A stretch of 64,000 nt of DNA. Source: Nostoc favosum CHAB5714. Its GTDB lineage: Bacteria; Cyanobacteriota; Cyanobacteriia; Cyanobacteriales; Nostocaceae. The DNA lies in the NCBI RefSeq assembly GCF_020829495.1, contig NZ_JAIVFQ010000023.1:29398-93397 (forward strand). The letters are read 5' to 3'. The notes beneath the pieces are model-generated. The model was not told the origin of the DNA. It saw only the letters and a program-made list of their open reading frames with translations, and did not search any database. Positions 18,866-30,124 of this stretch are shown piece by piece. The translations under genes and the position numbers were made by a program. How positions within the stretch are numbered: position 1 is the first letter of the stretch; each line of letters begins with the position of its first letter.

Positions 18866-21800
18866 TTATTTTCTCAGAATTGACATCAGTTCTTGAGATA
18901 TCGCTTGCAAAAGCTGTTTTTGATCGCTGTGCAGGAAGAGATGATTGCCATTTAACATGTGTAGCTTAAAGGCGCTGCGAGTTTGCTCGCGCCAAGCCTC
19001 AAGAAGGTTTTGGTTCACTAGTTTATCCTGGAGACCTCCAAATACGGAAATGGGACAATCCAGTGGCTCATCTTGAGAGTAAGTATAAGTCTTATGGAGT
19101 TGGTTTCCTGTCTTTAGAACTGGTAGCAACGATCTCATGAACTCACCATCTTTTAAAAACGAAGTCCATGTATCTGTTGTATAACCTAAAGTCTCTAAAA
19201 ACGTAGGATCAGAAAGCTTATCCAAAGAGATATGAGTCAGGGATGGGAATGGATCTGGAAGTTGCGGAGCATGAAAAGCGCCAACAAACAAGTGATACGG
19301 AACTATATCATATTCTTGGCGCAGTAGGCGGGCTAGTTCAAAGCTGATCAATGCACCCAGACTATGACCATAGAATGCGATTGGTTTGTCCAAATAAGGA
19401 AGTAGAACTTGTGCCAAGTTTTGTGTGAGTGAAGCCAGTTGATGAAATGGCTGTTCGTTGGGACGGTTCACTTGCCCAGGTATCTGAATAGCACAGACTT
19501 CTATATCTGACGGCAACTCATCTAACCAGGAACGAAATACAGAGGAGTTTCCCCCATTGTACGGGAAGCAGAATAGACGCAGTTGGGCATCCGGATTTGG
19601 TGTATGACAAACGATCCATTCGGTTGCCGATCGCTTAACAGAGGAGCGTGATAGTGTTTTGGAAGTGGAGTTGCCTGAAGGCACTTGCTGAACTTGCTCT
19701 TGAGCCAATTGGGCAATACTTGTACCCCCAAGGAGTTTCATGGTGGGTACGTCTACACCTAGCTCTTTCTTAAGCCGATTACTCAGCTCGACTGCCATTA
19801 ATGAATCAAGTCCCAAATTCGTCAAGGGCTGTTTAATGTCTAGCTTGGCGATAGAAGTTCCTAGTATTTTAGCTACTTCTTCACTGACGCGCAATTCTAA
19901 CATTTGCTGGCGCTCTGCCGAAGAGGCAGCTAACAGACCTTTTTCGAGGGAATCTCTTTCGGTATTGTCGGCATTTGCTTTTCGTAAAACTGCTTTTTCG
20001 CTAATCAGACGAGAAAATCGCCCTGATGCCGCAGAGGAATGAATCTCACCCCACTGCTCCCAGTTCATCGGTGCTACCACCATCTGGACGACCTGTTGTT
20101 GAAGTAATTGTGCCAGTATCTTTAGTGCTTGCTGAGATTGCAAGGGTTTAGTTCCAATCCGCTCCATATATCGATTGACATCGGTACGTTCAGCAACATA
20201 ACCAACATCAGCCACTCTACCCCAGTTGACTGTTAAGGCTGGCAAACCCTGAGTGTGGCGGTAATGCGCTAGTGCATCAAGAAAAGCATTGGCAGCTGCA
20301 TAATTCCCCTGTCTTGAACTTCCAATAATAGAAGTCACCGAGGAAAAAAGGATGAAGAAATCTAAAGGTGTGTTTAAAGTGTGGATATGTAGATTCCAGG
20401 CTCCAATGCTCTTGGGTGCGATCGCCTTATGTAAGCGCTCTCGGTTCAGTTCAACCAAAGCAGCATCATCTAGAACCATTGCAGCGTGAATAATGCCTCG
20501 TAACGGCGGCATAGACTGCTGAATGTCAGCAAGAACGCCCTGGACTTGCTCTTGTTGTGTTACGTCTGCCAAGGCAATCATCACACGAACACCTGCTTGC
20601 TCCAAAGTTTTTACCGCTTCCTTGGCTTGTGGTGAGGAGGCACCCGTGCGACTCATCAGTACCAAGTGTCGGGCACCCTGCTCCACCAGCCACTGAGCCA
20701 CTGCTATACCAAATCCACCCAGTCCGCCTGTTATCAAGTAGCTGACATCGGCAGCAAATGTGACTGTTTGTTCAGATGAAGGAGCCACTGCTACATCTGC
20801 ATCTTGCAGCGACACGACAATTTTGCCAATGTGTTTAGCTTGCACCATGTGGCGGAAGGCATTTGCCACCCGTGAGATGGAGAAGACTCGGTGAGGAAGC
20901 GGGTGAAGGATTTTCGCGTTAACCTGTTGCATGACTTCACGCAGTAACGAGGTAGCAAAATCAGGGCGTTCTCGCAATAACCGATCCAGATCCACAGCAA
21001 AGAACGACAAATTATTCCCAAAAGGTCGTAGTCCTACTTTACTGTTTGCGTAAATATCTCGTTTGCCGATTTCTATGAAACGTCCATAAGCTCCCAAGAC
21101 AGAGATGCTCTTAGGAATGGCATCTCCTGCTAGAGAGTTGAGAACGATGTCTACGCCTTTACCACCTGTGCGTTCCATCACTTCATCAGCAAATGCTAGA
21201 GATCGGGAGTCCATTATGTGCTTCACACCAAGCGCTTCTAAAAATTCCCGTTTTTCCGGGCTGCCAACTGTGGCGAAAATTTCTGCGCCAACAGCTTGAG
21301 CCAGTTGAATGGCAGCAAGACCTACACCACCCGCAGCACCATGAATGAGAACCCGCTCACCCTGACGGAGGCGTCCCAAGTAGTGTATCGCATAGTAGGC
21401 AGTCAAAAAAGTCGTGGGAATTGTAGCAGCTGACTCAAAACTCAGATGTTCCGGCTTATGCACTACAAGACGGGCATCTGTCATTGTATGTGTACTAAAG
21501 CTATAAGAAGCACAAGCAATGACTTCATCCCCGATATTAAATCCTTTTACACTAGAGCCAATGGCAGTAATAATTCCACTACACTCTATACCAAGCGATC
21601 GCCCTGAGTAACCCCCCTCTAAAGCTTCGTCTGAGAGCATACCCATTGCTGCCATGACATCCTTGAAGTTTAGCCCGGCGGCACAAACCTGAATCTCAAC
21701 TTCTGCATCTGCAGGTTGTTGACGTGAGATCGCCCGCAGTATCAAATTGTCCAACACTCCAGGTGTAGAAATTTCTAAGCGGAAGGGTTGTTGATTTTGG

Positions 21801-24800
21801 ACAAGGGATTTTGAATTTTGGCGCAAAGAAGCTGGCGACATCGGTATCAACCGATGTACATAACGAAACTCGTCCCGCAACGCAATTTCATCTTCTTGCT
21901 CATCTGCTAACAACTCGAATAGGAGAGACTGAATCTCCTCTTCTGTAGTGGCTGGACTCAAATCCACCCTAGTACAGCGAAGATTGGGGTGTTCGTTATT
22001 GATCGTACGACCCAAACCCCACAAAGGAGATTGTGCAACCGAGACAGATTTTAAACCTCCTACTGTTTGGGTTCCACGAGTGACTAGCACCAAACGGGGA
22101 GAGCTAGACCAATTGGCTTTAGTCAGAGCCTGTATTAAGTGCACAACACTAACACAATTGCGTGTCTGCGCTGACTCTAGGGAAGTAGTTGTCATCTCCT
22201 CAGGATCTGGCGTGTCCAGACTCCAGAGGTGAACCACACCGCCATCAGCTAGCTGGTTTGCATCAACAGTCTCAACAAGTCGCTGCAAATCTTCTGAGTT
22301 TTCCGGGCAAAGCTGGAAGTCATTTGTATCAAGGCGCTGGTAAACTTCTCCAGGCGAAATCAGCACCGGGATTTGTTGCAGTTCTCTAAGTTTTTGTGCT
22401 AGCTGTTGTCCGACTCCATCACTGTCGGCAAAAATCAGCCAACTTCCTTGCTTTTCAGGCTTGGTCGGTGCAACTGATTTGAGTTGTTCCTTTTGTTCGT
22501 GACGTATTTTTGTCTTGCCTTCACCATTAACTTTAAAAGGTTGGCTGTGTTTAGAATCAGTAGCCAGAATAACAGTATGTAAAGGCTGATCTGTTGCTTC
22601 TCTATCTGAAAGACCAGCAACTTCAGTAAACCCAACATCTTCTAGTACATCTCGCCATTTTGCTTCCGAAATACATGGGTGCGATCTGCGTAATTCCACA
22701 TCAGTAAATAGCCACCAACCTTTGAGCAATCCAGATACCAGTTCAGCCCAGCGTGGAGGGTTTGTTAACTCCAGCAAAACCAATAATCCCCGTGAGTTCA
22801 GAAGCTGTTTAACATTCTCAAGTGAAGAGTGCAAATTAGCAGTGGCGTGCAGTACATCTGATGCCAGAATGAGATCAAAAGAATGCGGCTCAAATCCTTG
22901 TGCTATAATATCTGCTTCAATATCTAAAGTTCGGTATTCAACGAAAGAATAATCGCGAAACTTCTGCTTTGCAGAGATCATAAACTGTTGGGAAACGTCA
23001 GTAAATACATACTCCGTCCACTGTTGCGGTAGCTTTGGCAGCACATAAGATGTCATCGCGCCCGTACCTGCGCCAATTTCCAAAATCCGCACTGTTCGTC
23101 CTTGTGGTAAAGACTCTAGCGCCTTAACAACGACTTTTTGAGCCAGCAAGTTATATATGCGATAGGTAGGAGAGTCTTGATATAGATGCTCAGTTGTTGT
23201 TTGAGAGCCTTCAGGAAAAAGGAGTTGCAGTGGGTCAACCTCTCCTTGTAACACGTGTGCTAATTTCTGACCGCACCGTCCCAACAGTGTTAGTTCCGCT
23301 TGATAGGCAGGAAATTGAGCTAAAAGCTTTTTCCAAGTCTCAATAGGGTCGTTTAGTTCCAGTATGTGGCAGACCTCCCATTGGTCATCTAAAAGAAGAC
23401 GCAGCACGCCCTCCTCCTGAAGAATTTCCAGCATCTGACCTAAAAGCCGCTTATGCTGGGATATTACGCCTAATTCCTGTGCCAAAGAATTCACGCTGAC
23501 GCGCTGGTTTAATTGAAGTTGCCAACCGAGTTGACTTAAGGCTTTGAGAATATAAACAGCAGACAAAACGTCAATTTGTGGTTTTAGCTCTTCGTAGTAA
23601 TGCTTCCGTCCTAATTGCATACTTAACCGAGTTGCTTCGGATTGAAGGTCAAGAGCAATTTGTACTGGCGAGGGTAGATAATCAGCTGCGGGGCGAATTA
23701 ACTCTTGACCTGAGCGTGCTTTCAACTTCCACTGGTATTCATAGAGGTAATCCTCTTTATCTAGACCTCCCTGCTTGTCCTCCAGAAACTGGCAAGAAAA
23801 TCCCCGAATTTCTCCCAGCACGTTTCCGGCTTCATCCAGTAGTTTAATGTCTCCTTTAATATGGGTGGCGCTTTGCTCTACCAGGGTGGCATGACTCCAA
23901 AATTGGATTCCGGGACGACCGTAAACCCGAACTCGGTCTATCTGCACTGGCAAGTAAGTCCCCTTAACAGATAAAGTGGCGAGCAGAGCCTGAAAACAAG
24001 CATCAAGGATAGCCGGATGCAATTGATATTCTTTGACTTCTGTCTCTATAGCATTGGGAACTCTAATTTTAGCTAGTGCTTCACCTTTACCGCTCCAAAG
24101 CCGCTCGATTCCTTGGAAGCAAGAACCATATTTAAAGCCTATTTCTTGGAAACGTTGGTATAAATTGCTCTGAGAAATTTCTTTAGTGCAGCGGCTATGA
24201 ATTTCATCCAGCACAACTATATCCGGGACAAAGTTGTTGGGCTGTTGGGTGAGCTTGCCTGTCGTATGTCGAACCCACTCCTGGGTATCTTTGGCATTAC
24301 TGTAAATTTCAAAAGTTGCTTGACTTGAATCTAAAATACACTGAAGGGTTGGTATATCACTTTCAGGTAAGAAGAGTGCTTTGTGAAATTCAATCTCTTC
24401 CACAATGTAAGCTTTTTCCCCAAAAGTTTCTGATGCAATAGCCAAAGCCATTTCCACATAAGCTGCTCCAGGATAAACCGCAGCCCCTTGGACGATATGA
24501 TCATAGAGATAAGCGAGTTTCTGCCGAGCGAACGACTGATTCCAAGTCGGCTGGGGCGATCGCAAACGGTATCCCAAAAGAGGATGTACCTGTTGCTTTG
24601 ATCTTGCTTGTTGGAAATGTTGTTCCAGCTTCTCTGGTTGCGAGTCAAAAATCTCATACCAATAGCGTTCTCGCTGCCAAGGATAAGTTGGCAACATCAC
24701 CCGACGTGGCGCATAGTCCTGCCAAAAACCAGACCAGTCTATGGCTACTCCACGGACGTATAATTCTGCTAAACTCTCCAGAATTTGTTGCCAATCCGAA

Positions 24801-27800
24801 TATCCTGGACGCAAGCTGGGAAGTAAAGCTCCCGCGGCTTGTGGTAGGCAAGAACGACCCATCCGCAATAAAATTGGTTTTGGTCCAATCTCCAAAAAGA
24901 CTTCATAACCCGCACGATGAAGAGTTTCCATACTAGCAGCAAATTTTACAGGCTGCCCTATGTGATAACACCAATATTCAGGAGTGGTGATTTCATTTGT
25001 GATTAGCTCTCCAGTGACGTTGGAAACTAAATTGATTTGTGGAGGTGAGAAGGTGATATCGGCGATAACCTGCCGAAAATCATCCAGCATAGGTTCCATT
25101 AAAGGAGAGTGGAAGGCATGGGAAACCTGCAATGGAGTCGTCTTTACCCCGCTTGCTTCTAAAGTACTCACAACATTACGTATTGCCCTACAGCGTCCAG
25201 AAATGACAATATTTTCTGGTCCGTTAATTGCAGCGATGGAAACTTCTTTTGCGAATGGTGCGATCGCTGTTGCAACCCGTTCCTCATCCGCCAAGATAGC
25301 TACCATTTCTCCATCAGAAGGCAATGTCTGCATTAAACGCCCTCGTTGAGCTATCAGCTTTAGACCATCTTCTAAGCTGAATACTCCTGCAACAGTTGCA
25401 GCAACATATTCCCCGACACTATGACCCATAACAATGTCAGGAGTTACACCCCAAGACTTCCATAACTCAGCCAAGGCATATTCTATGGCAAATAAAGCAG
25501 GTTGAGTGTAGGCTGTGGAGTCCAAGGGAGAATTTTCTCCCGTTGCTGGATACAAAACTTTTAGAAGGGGTATTTCTAAATATGAACTCAGAATTTCTTC
25601 GCAGCGCTCCAATGCTTGACGAAATATGGGTTGTGTCTGGTAAAGTTGCTGTGCCATACCCACATACTGTGACCCTTGACCTGTGAATAAGAACGCTATC
25701 TTGGGAATATTGTCGATAATACGACCACTCACCAGTCCGCTAGTCTCCCACTCGCTACTGAAAGCACTCAACTGCTCGCGCAACTGTGCAGTAGATTCAG
25801 TAATAATTGCCAGTCGGTGTTCAAAATGCGCTCTTCCCGTGGAGGCTGTGAAACAAATATCTGCTAGTGATGTCCCAGCATGGCGATTCAAATAAGTTTC
25901 ATATTTTTGTGCCAGTTCCTGCAAACCTTTCTCACTTTTTGCAGAAAGGGTTAATACGTTCTTGGGAGGAACAATCTCTGCCTTCCTTTGCACGGGTGTT
26001 GGTGCTTCTTCCAAGATGACATGAGCATTAGTACCGCTGATCCCAAATGAATTGACTCCTGCTAGACGCTGCTTTGATAACTTGCTCGTTTTCCATTCCA
26101 TACCTTCAGTGGGAATCACTGCGGGAGTACGCTCAAGTTTTATGTTCGGATTTAAATTCTGAAAATGAAGATGCTTGGGAATGTACTTGTGTTGCATCGA
26201 CAAGACAACTTTAATCAGTCCAGCGATTCCAGAAGCAGCTTCCGCGTGTCCGATATTTGTCTTAACTGAGGCGATCGCTAAAGGATTTTCTGCTCCTCGG
26301 TCTTGCCCGTAAGCTGCTTCTAATCCATTGATCTCAACAGGATCACCCAAGGAAGTCGCTGTACCATGAGCTTCGACGTAGGAAACTTGATTGGGATGTA
26401 CACCAGCTACAGATAAAGCTTTACGGATTACAGCAGTCTGAGCTGATGGGTTTGGTGCTGTTAAACCGTTACTGGCACCATCTTGATTAACTGCTGTCCC
26501 TCGCACGAGAGCCAAGATATTATCTTTGTCAGTTATTGCTTGCGACAGACGCTTAAGAACTACAACACCACAACCTTCGCCGCGAACATACCCGTTAGCA
26601 GAAGCGTCAAAGGTTTTGCAGCGTCCATCTGGTGAAAGCATTCCTGCCTGAGAAAAACTAATGCTTGACTCAGTAGATAATAAAAGATTTACCCCTGAGG
26701 CAAGAGCAATATGACATTCTTTATTCTGCAAGCTTTGACAAGCAAGATGTAAGGCAACAAGTGATGATGAACATGCGGTATCTACAGAAATTGCCGGACC
26801 TGTGAAACCGAAAAAGTACGACACTCGTCCTGATGCTACCGAAGCACTGGTTCCGGTGGCAAAGTAGGCATTACAGTTTTTGTCCCCCTCCTCTTGTCTG
26901 ACCTGTGCATAGCCGTAATCATGGTTACAGATAGCAACGAAAACACCTGTCTGGCTTCCTGCTAAAGCTTCAGGGTTTAATCCGGCATTTTCTAACGCCT
27001 CCCAACTCACCTCCATTAAAATGCGTTGCTGCGGGTCCATATTATTAGCTTCTCTAGGAGCAATCCTGAAAAACTGGGCATCAAATTGATCAACCTGAGA
27101 CAGGAAACCTCCATGTTGACTAAATATCTTTCCAGCTTGGTTTCCATCGGGATCGTAATAATGTTCAATGTCCCAACGCTCTTTAGGAACTTCGGTGATA
27201 GCATCAGTACCTTCGCACAACAGCGACCAAAACTCTTCGGTACTATTCACACCACTTGGTAAGCGGCATCCCATGCCAATAATTGCGATAATTTCCTGGG
27301 TATTGTTTTCAGTTGGGAATGAAGAGAAATCAGAAGACCTTGTTTCTAATATAGAAGAAGTTATTATTTCTGAGGTTCTATTGAGCTGTTGCTGAATTTT
27401 TTCCTGGTGAATAGCAGGTTGCTCTAAACTTTCTTGTTCTTTATGAGCCTGAACATCAGATTGTTGTATTGTTTGAAGATTTTCTTCTTTAAGCAACCCT
27501 TGTTCCTGAAGATAAGTGCTTATAGCTGACGGCGTAGGATATTGAAAGAAGAAAGTGGGAGGTAGTTCCACCCTAAAGCGCTGACCAAGTTGCGAGCTGA
27601 GTTCCAGAAGATCCAGTGAATCTAAACCCATATCCTTCAAAGAACGTTTGGCAGAAAAAGAAGCCATGCGCTTCTGACCCATGACTAAACAGATTGTTTC
27701 TTCAACAATTGAAGCTGAGGTTTGATTCTGATTGATTTGATTTTTCTTCTCTGATATCTCAATCTCTTCCGAAATTCTATGTTGAGAGATTGGACGGTGG

Positions 27801-29920
27801 TGAATTTTATATTCGATTAAAACGCCTTTTCCTTGATTATCTGTGTCTTCTGGGCGATAGTTAGTCAGTACACCTGTGATCGTGGCACCATGACTTTCAT
27901 GAAAGCGCAGAATTGGATCTAAAAGTTGTCCTTGGTCGTTACGTTTTTGAATATATTCTTCAAAGCTTCCATCGGAGTGATTGACATAGTTTTTGCACCG
28001 AGTCACACCCACAACACTCTCAATACCACCTTTTAAAGAACACCATTGAAGCATAAACTCCAGCAATTGGTCACCCAATCCCTGCTGCTGCATTTCCGGT
28101 AAGATATTTATACCAAGAAGTTGGACTATTGTCCCTTGCTTTGTATATAAGGATGGTAGATTTTTCCAAGTCGTGTTTTTCAATAAATCAGTACTGGAAA
28201 TTTTTTGAGAATAAACTACACCAACAATGCGATCGCCTATTTCTAAAACACAATGAGCATCTGGTAATTCTTCAATTCTTCGCCGGATTTCCTGTGGAGA
28301 TGCCTGTAAATGTTCTGACCAACATTCTACTTCTAAGTTGTTTAAAGCCAGCAGGTCTTCTAAATTTGAGTGACGAATTGTATAAGCTCGTTTTTCAAAC
28401 CAATTTAATGTAATGCGACTAAAAGGAAATGTTCTTGGATATCTTTTAGAAAATTCAACTTTCGGGAATAAACCAGCTTCGGCAGCAGCTAAAAGGAAAA
28501 CATCAGCCTCTATAAGATGCTGCATAGAAAATGCATGATAGGCATCAAAGTGTAGGTTCTCGCTTTTGTCTAAAAATTTGTAGGTGACTTCTGGAGATAA
28601 ACAGTGTACTTCCAAAACAATTAATCCATGTTTTGTCATAACTGATGCCCACCTTTCTAAGTGTTCTACCAGACTTTGTACCATCACATGAGGAGGAATA
28701 GAACCGCCATTCCTATCAACATAAACCCCCTGATAAGGTATCACAGAACGCGTAGATAATCTGGCAGTATCCAAAGAAGGAATAAAAGGGCGGTCATGGT
28801 CGAGAAATGAGCGGATGTGAAGCATATTTTCTGGATCATGGATACCCAAATTTATTAAATCTGCTATAAGTTTTTCCGGATTCCCAATATCTCCTTGAAG
28901 AACAAAGTGGGGAATATTACTTAGAGTATGATTAGTAACCTCCAATGCTTCCTGATTATAATCCACACCAATCATCTGCACGGGATACTGCTCTAACACA
29001 GTCCCTCTTGCAGATTTATATTGAATAGTCTCATATACTCTTTTTAAGAGACTGCCATCTCCACAGCCCATATCAACAACATATTTTGGCTGTTCTTCAT
29101 AAGGCAACTGATTAAAAAGAGAAAGAATTAGTTCATCTACATCAGAGAAAAACTTTTCATGTTGAAACCCACTGGCTACAACATTTAGAGTGCGATTAAT
29201 ATGTCTTTCGTTACTTGACGTATCTCTAGAAAATACAACCTGAGTGTCACCAAACAACAAATCAGATATACGAGATAACATCGGTTTGTAGGAAGCAACT
29301 GTTCCGGTAATCAAACACCGTTCTACTATAAAACGACCCACATCAGTCAAGAAGATTTGACCATCTTTTAAAGATGCCCACCCTTTGCTAATAAATAGTT
29401 CGTATAATTCCTCACGCACCGAATGACTTAATTTTGAAAATAAAGGTTTTTGTCTATCCTCCAGATCATTAAGCAAATTATTCTTTTTAAGTGCAAGTAA
29501 GACAGGTATAACTAAAATTCCATCTAAAAAGTCTGCTATAATTGGGTTCTCAACATTCCATCTTTGCCGGGAGAGGGCAATCCACTTTCCCAGACAACTT
29601 TTCTGTTGTTCTCCCATCAAGTATGCTTCTATTTCCAAGTGATATAAGTCGAGAATCTCTTCTGGAAGTTTTTGAGAGATTTTGGCCTTGTCGGTTAGAG
29701 AATACTCTCCGTTCTCCTGTTGCACAACCCAATTTAAAGATTGCATAATTTTCACGGCAACCTGAAGGTGTCCTTCATTTGCCCCCAGCCGCTTTGCTAT
29801 TTTCTCCAACGTTAGTGAGTTTTGCTCTTGTAACAGATCAAAGAAACCTTTTTTTCGACAAGCTATAATTGTCGGAATAAGCACAAATCCGTGAGCGTAA
29901 CGATTAATTATCTCTAACAT
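18866..29920 (-). CDS. Type I PKS: MT-GNAT-ACP loading, KS-AT-DH-MT-ER-KR-ACP-TE
   Basis: The 3684 residues read, in order: a methyltransferase-type start domain resembling SxtA1 (1-500, motif VVDMGCGDGS near 280); a GNAT domain (505-700, QQQGLGDQL); ACP1 (732-802, GLDSLD); KS (869-1295, DTACSSS, EAHGTA, NIGH); AT (1397-1700, GQGSQ, GHSVG, HAFHS, so malonyl-specific); DH (1762-2040, HIVQGAAVYP and LHPAILDA); C-MT (about 2060-2430, EIGAGTG); ER (2695-3010, GAAGGVGLAAIQLAQ); KR (3030-3250, GGLGGFG, LDD motif so B-type); ACP2 (3308-3380, GLDSLM); TE (3415-3660, GHSLGA and a late His), more like a type II thioesterase. All active sites look intact. By analogy with SxtA and AprA/CurA loading modules, malonyl-ACP would be methylated and decarboxylated to a short starter. 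One extension, alpha-methylation and full reduction would then give a branched acyl chain, possibly repeated. A purine-rich ribosome site precedes the ATG. Confidence 0.93.
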   Translation of the reverse strand: MLEIINRYAHGFVLIPTIIACRKKGFFDLLQEQNSLTLEKIAKRLGANEGHLQVAVKIMQSLNWVVQQENGEYSLTDKAKISQKLPEEILDLYHLEIEAYLMGEQQKSCLGKWIALSRQRWNVENPIIADFLDGILVIPVLLALKKNNLLNDLEDRQKPLFSKLSHSVREELYELFISKGWASLKDGQIFLTDVGRFIVERCLITGTVASYKPMLSRISDLLFGDTQVVFSRDTSSNERHINRTLNVVASGFQHEKFFSDVDELILSLFNQLPYEEQPKYVVDMGCGDGSLLKRVYETIQYKSARGTVLEQYPVQMIGVDYNQEALEVTNHTLSNIPHFVLQGDIGNPEKLIADLINLGIHDPENMLHIRSFLDHDRPFIPSLDTARLSTRSVIPYQGVYVDRNGGSIPPHVMVQSLVEHLERWASVMTKHGLIVLEVHCLSPEVTYKFLDKSENLHFDAYHAFSMQHLIEADVFLLAAAEAGLFPKVEFSKRYPRTFPFSRITLNWFEKRAYTIRHSNLEDLLALNNLEVECWSEHLQASPQEIRRRIEELPDAHCVLEIGDRIVGVVYSQKISSTDLLKNTTWKNLPSLYTKQGTIVQLLGINILPEMQQQGLGDQLLEFMLQWCSLKGGIESVVGVTRCKNYVNHSDGSFEEYIQKRNDQGQLLDPILRFHESHGATITGVLTNYRPEDTDNQGKGVLIEYKIHHRPISQHRISEEIEISEKKNQINQNQTSASIVEETICLVMGQKRMASFSAKRSLKDMGLDSLDLLELSSQLGQRFRVELPPTFFFQYPTPSAISTYLQEQGLLKEENLQTIQQSDVQAHKEQESLEQPAIHQEKIQQQLNRTSEIITSSILETRSSDFSSFPTENNTQEIIAIIGMGCRLPSGVNSTEEFWSLLCEGTDAITEVPKERWDIEHYYDPDGNQAGKIFSQHGGFLSQVDQFDAQFFRIAPREANNMDPQQRILMEVSWEALENAGLNPEALAGSQTGVFVAICNHDYGYAQVRQEEGDKNCNAYFATGTSASVASGRVSYFFGFTGPAISVDTACSSSLVALHLACQSLQNKECHIALASGVNLLLSTESSISFSQAGMLSPDGRCKTFDASANGYVRGEGCGVVVLKRLSQAITDKDNILALVRGTAVNQDGASNGLTAPNPSAQTAVIRKALSVAGVHPNQVSYVEAHGTATSLGDPVEINGLEAAYGQDRGAENPLAIASVKTNIGHAEAASGIAGLIKVVLSMQHKYIPKHLHFQNLNPNIKLERTPAVIPTEGMEWKTSKLSKQRLAGVNSFGISGTNAHVILEEAPTPVQRKAEIVPPKNVLTLSAKSEKGLQELAQKYETYLNRHAGTSLADICFTASTGRAHFEHRLAIITESTAQLREQLSAFSSEWETSGLVSGRIIDNIPKIAFLFTGQGSQYVGMAQQLYQTQPIFRQALERCEEILSSYLEIPLLKVLYPATGENSPLDSTAYTQPALFAIEYALAELWKSWGVTPDIVMGHSVGEYVAATVAGVFSLEDGLKLIAQRGRLMQTLPSDGEMVAILADEERVATAIAPFAKEVSIAAINGPENIVISGRCRAIRNVVSTLEASGVKTTPLQVSHAFHSPLMEPMLDDFRQVIADITFSPPQINLVSNVTGELITNEITTPEYWCYHIGQPVKFAASMETLHRAGYEVFLEIGPKPILLRMGRSCLPQAAGALLPSLRPGYSDWQQILESLAELYVRGVAIDWSGFWQDYAPRRVMLPTYPWQRERYWYEIFDSQPEKLEQHFQQARSKQQVHPLLGYRLRSPQPTWNQSFARQKLAYLYDHIVQGAAVYPGAAYVEMALAIASETFGEKAYIVEEIEFHKALFLPESDIPTLQCILDSSQATFEIYSNAKDTQEWVRHTTGKLTQQPNNFVPDIVVLDEIHSRCTKEISQSNLYQRFQEIGFKYGSCFQGIERLWSGKGEALAKIRVPNAIETEVKEYQLHPAILDACFQALLATLSVKGTYLPVQIDRVRVYGRPGIQFWSHATLVEQSATHIKGDIKLLDEAGNVLGEIRGFSCQFLEDKQGGLDKEDYLYEYQWKLKARSGQELIRPAADYLPSPVQIALDLQSEATRLSMQLGRKHYYEELKPQIDVLSAVYILKALSQLGWQLQLNQRVSVNSLAQELGVISQHKRLLGQMLEILQEEGVLRLLLDDQWEVCHILELNDPIETWKKLLAQFPAYQAELTLLGRCGQKLAHVLQGEVDPLQLLFPEGSQTTTEHLYQDSPTYRIYNLLAQKVVVKALESLPQGRTVRILEIGAGTGAMTSYVLPKLPQQWTEYVFTDVSQQFMISAKQKFRDYSFVEYRTLDIEADIIAQGFEPHSFDLILASDVLHATANLHSSLENVKQLLNSRGLLVLLELTNPPRWAELVSGLLKGWWLFTDVELRRSHPCISEAKWRDVLEDVGFTEVAGLSDREATDQPLHTVILATDSKHSQPFKVNGEGKTKIRHEQKEQLKSVAPTKPEKQGSWLIFADSDGVGQQLAQKLRELQQIPVLISPGEVYQRLDTNDFQLCPENSEDLQRLVETVDANQLADGGVVHLWSLDTPDPEEMTTTSLESAQTRNCVSVVHLIQALTKANWSSSPRLVLVTRGTQTVGGLKSVSVAQSPLWGLGRTINNEHPNLRCTRVDLSPATTEEEIQSLLFELLADEQEDEIALRDEFRYVHRLIPMSPASLRQNSKSLVQNQQPFRLEISTPGVLDNLILRAISRQQPADAEVEIQVCAAGLNFKDVMAAMGMLSDEALEGGYSGRSLGIECSGIITAIGSSVKGFNIGDEVIACASYSFSTHTMTDARLVVHKPEHLSFESAATIPTTFLTAYYAIHYLGRLRQGERVLIHGAAGGVGLAAIQLAQAVGAEIFATVGSPEKREFLEALGVKHIMDSRSLAFADEVMERTGGKGVDIVLNSLAGDAIPKSISVLGAYGRFIEIGKRDIYANSKVGLRPFGNNLSFFAVDLDRLLRERPDFATSLLREVMQQVNAKILHPLPHRVFSISRVANAFRHMVQAKHIGKIVVSLQDADVAVAPSSEQTVTFAADVSYLITGGLGGFGIAVAQWLVEQGARHLVLMSRTGASSPQAKEAVKTLEQAGVRVMIALADVTQQEQVQGVLADIQQSMPPLRGIIHAAMVLDDAALVELNRERLHKAIAPKSIGAWNLHIHTLNTPLDFFILFSSVTSIIGSSRQGNYAAANAFLDALAHYRHTQGLPALTVNWGRVADVGYVAERTDVNRYMERIGTKPLQSQQALKILAQLLQQQVVQMVVAPMNWEQWGEIHSSAASGRFSRLISEKAVLRKANADNTERDSLEKGLLAASSAERQQMLELRVSEEVAKILGTSIAKLDIKQPLTNLGLDSLMAVELSNRLKKELGVDVPTMKLLGGTSIAQLAQEQVQQVPSGNSTSKTLSRSSVKRSATEWIVCHTPNPDAQLRLFCFPYNGGNSSVFRSWLDELPSDIEVCAIQIPGQVNRPNEQPFHQLASLTQNLAQVLLPYLDKPIAFYGHSLGALISFELARLLRQEYDIVPYHLFVGAFHAPQLPDPFPSLTHISLDKLSDPTFLETLGYTTDTWTSFLKDGEFMRSLLPVLKTGNQLHKTYTYSQDEPLDCPISVFGGLQDKLVNQNLLEAWREQTRSAFKLHMLNGNHLFLHSDQKQLLQAISQELMSILRK

Positions 29921-30124
29921 GATTGCAACTTTCCTTTTACTCCTAGATTATTTCTTCTAAATCACGCTAGAAAATTTCGCGTTGCATATTGGCGGGATGA
30001 ATTGATATTTTTGACCAAGGCTCAAGGTAGATTCTTCGCGCCTTTGCATGAGGCAAAATTCAAGAACTCAATCAGCAACGCCAAAAATTTTTATTGCCTG
30101 GATAAGTTGTGCATCAGCCATTGC

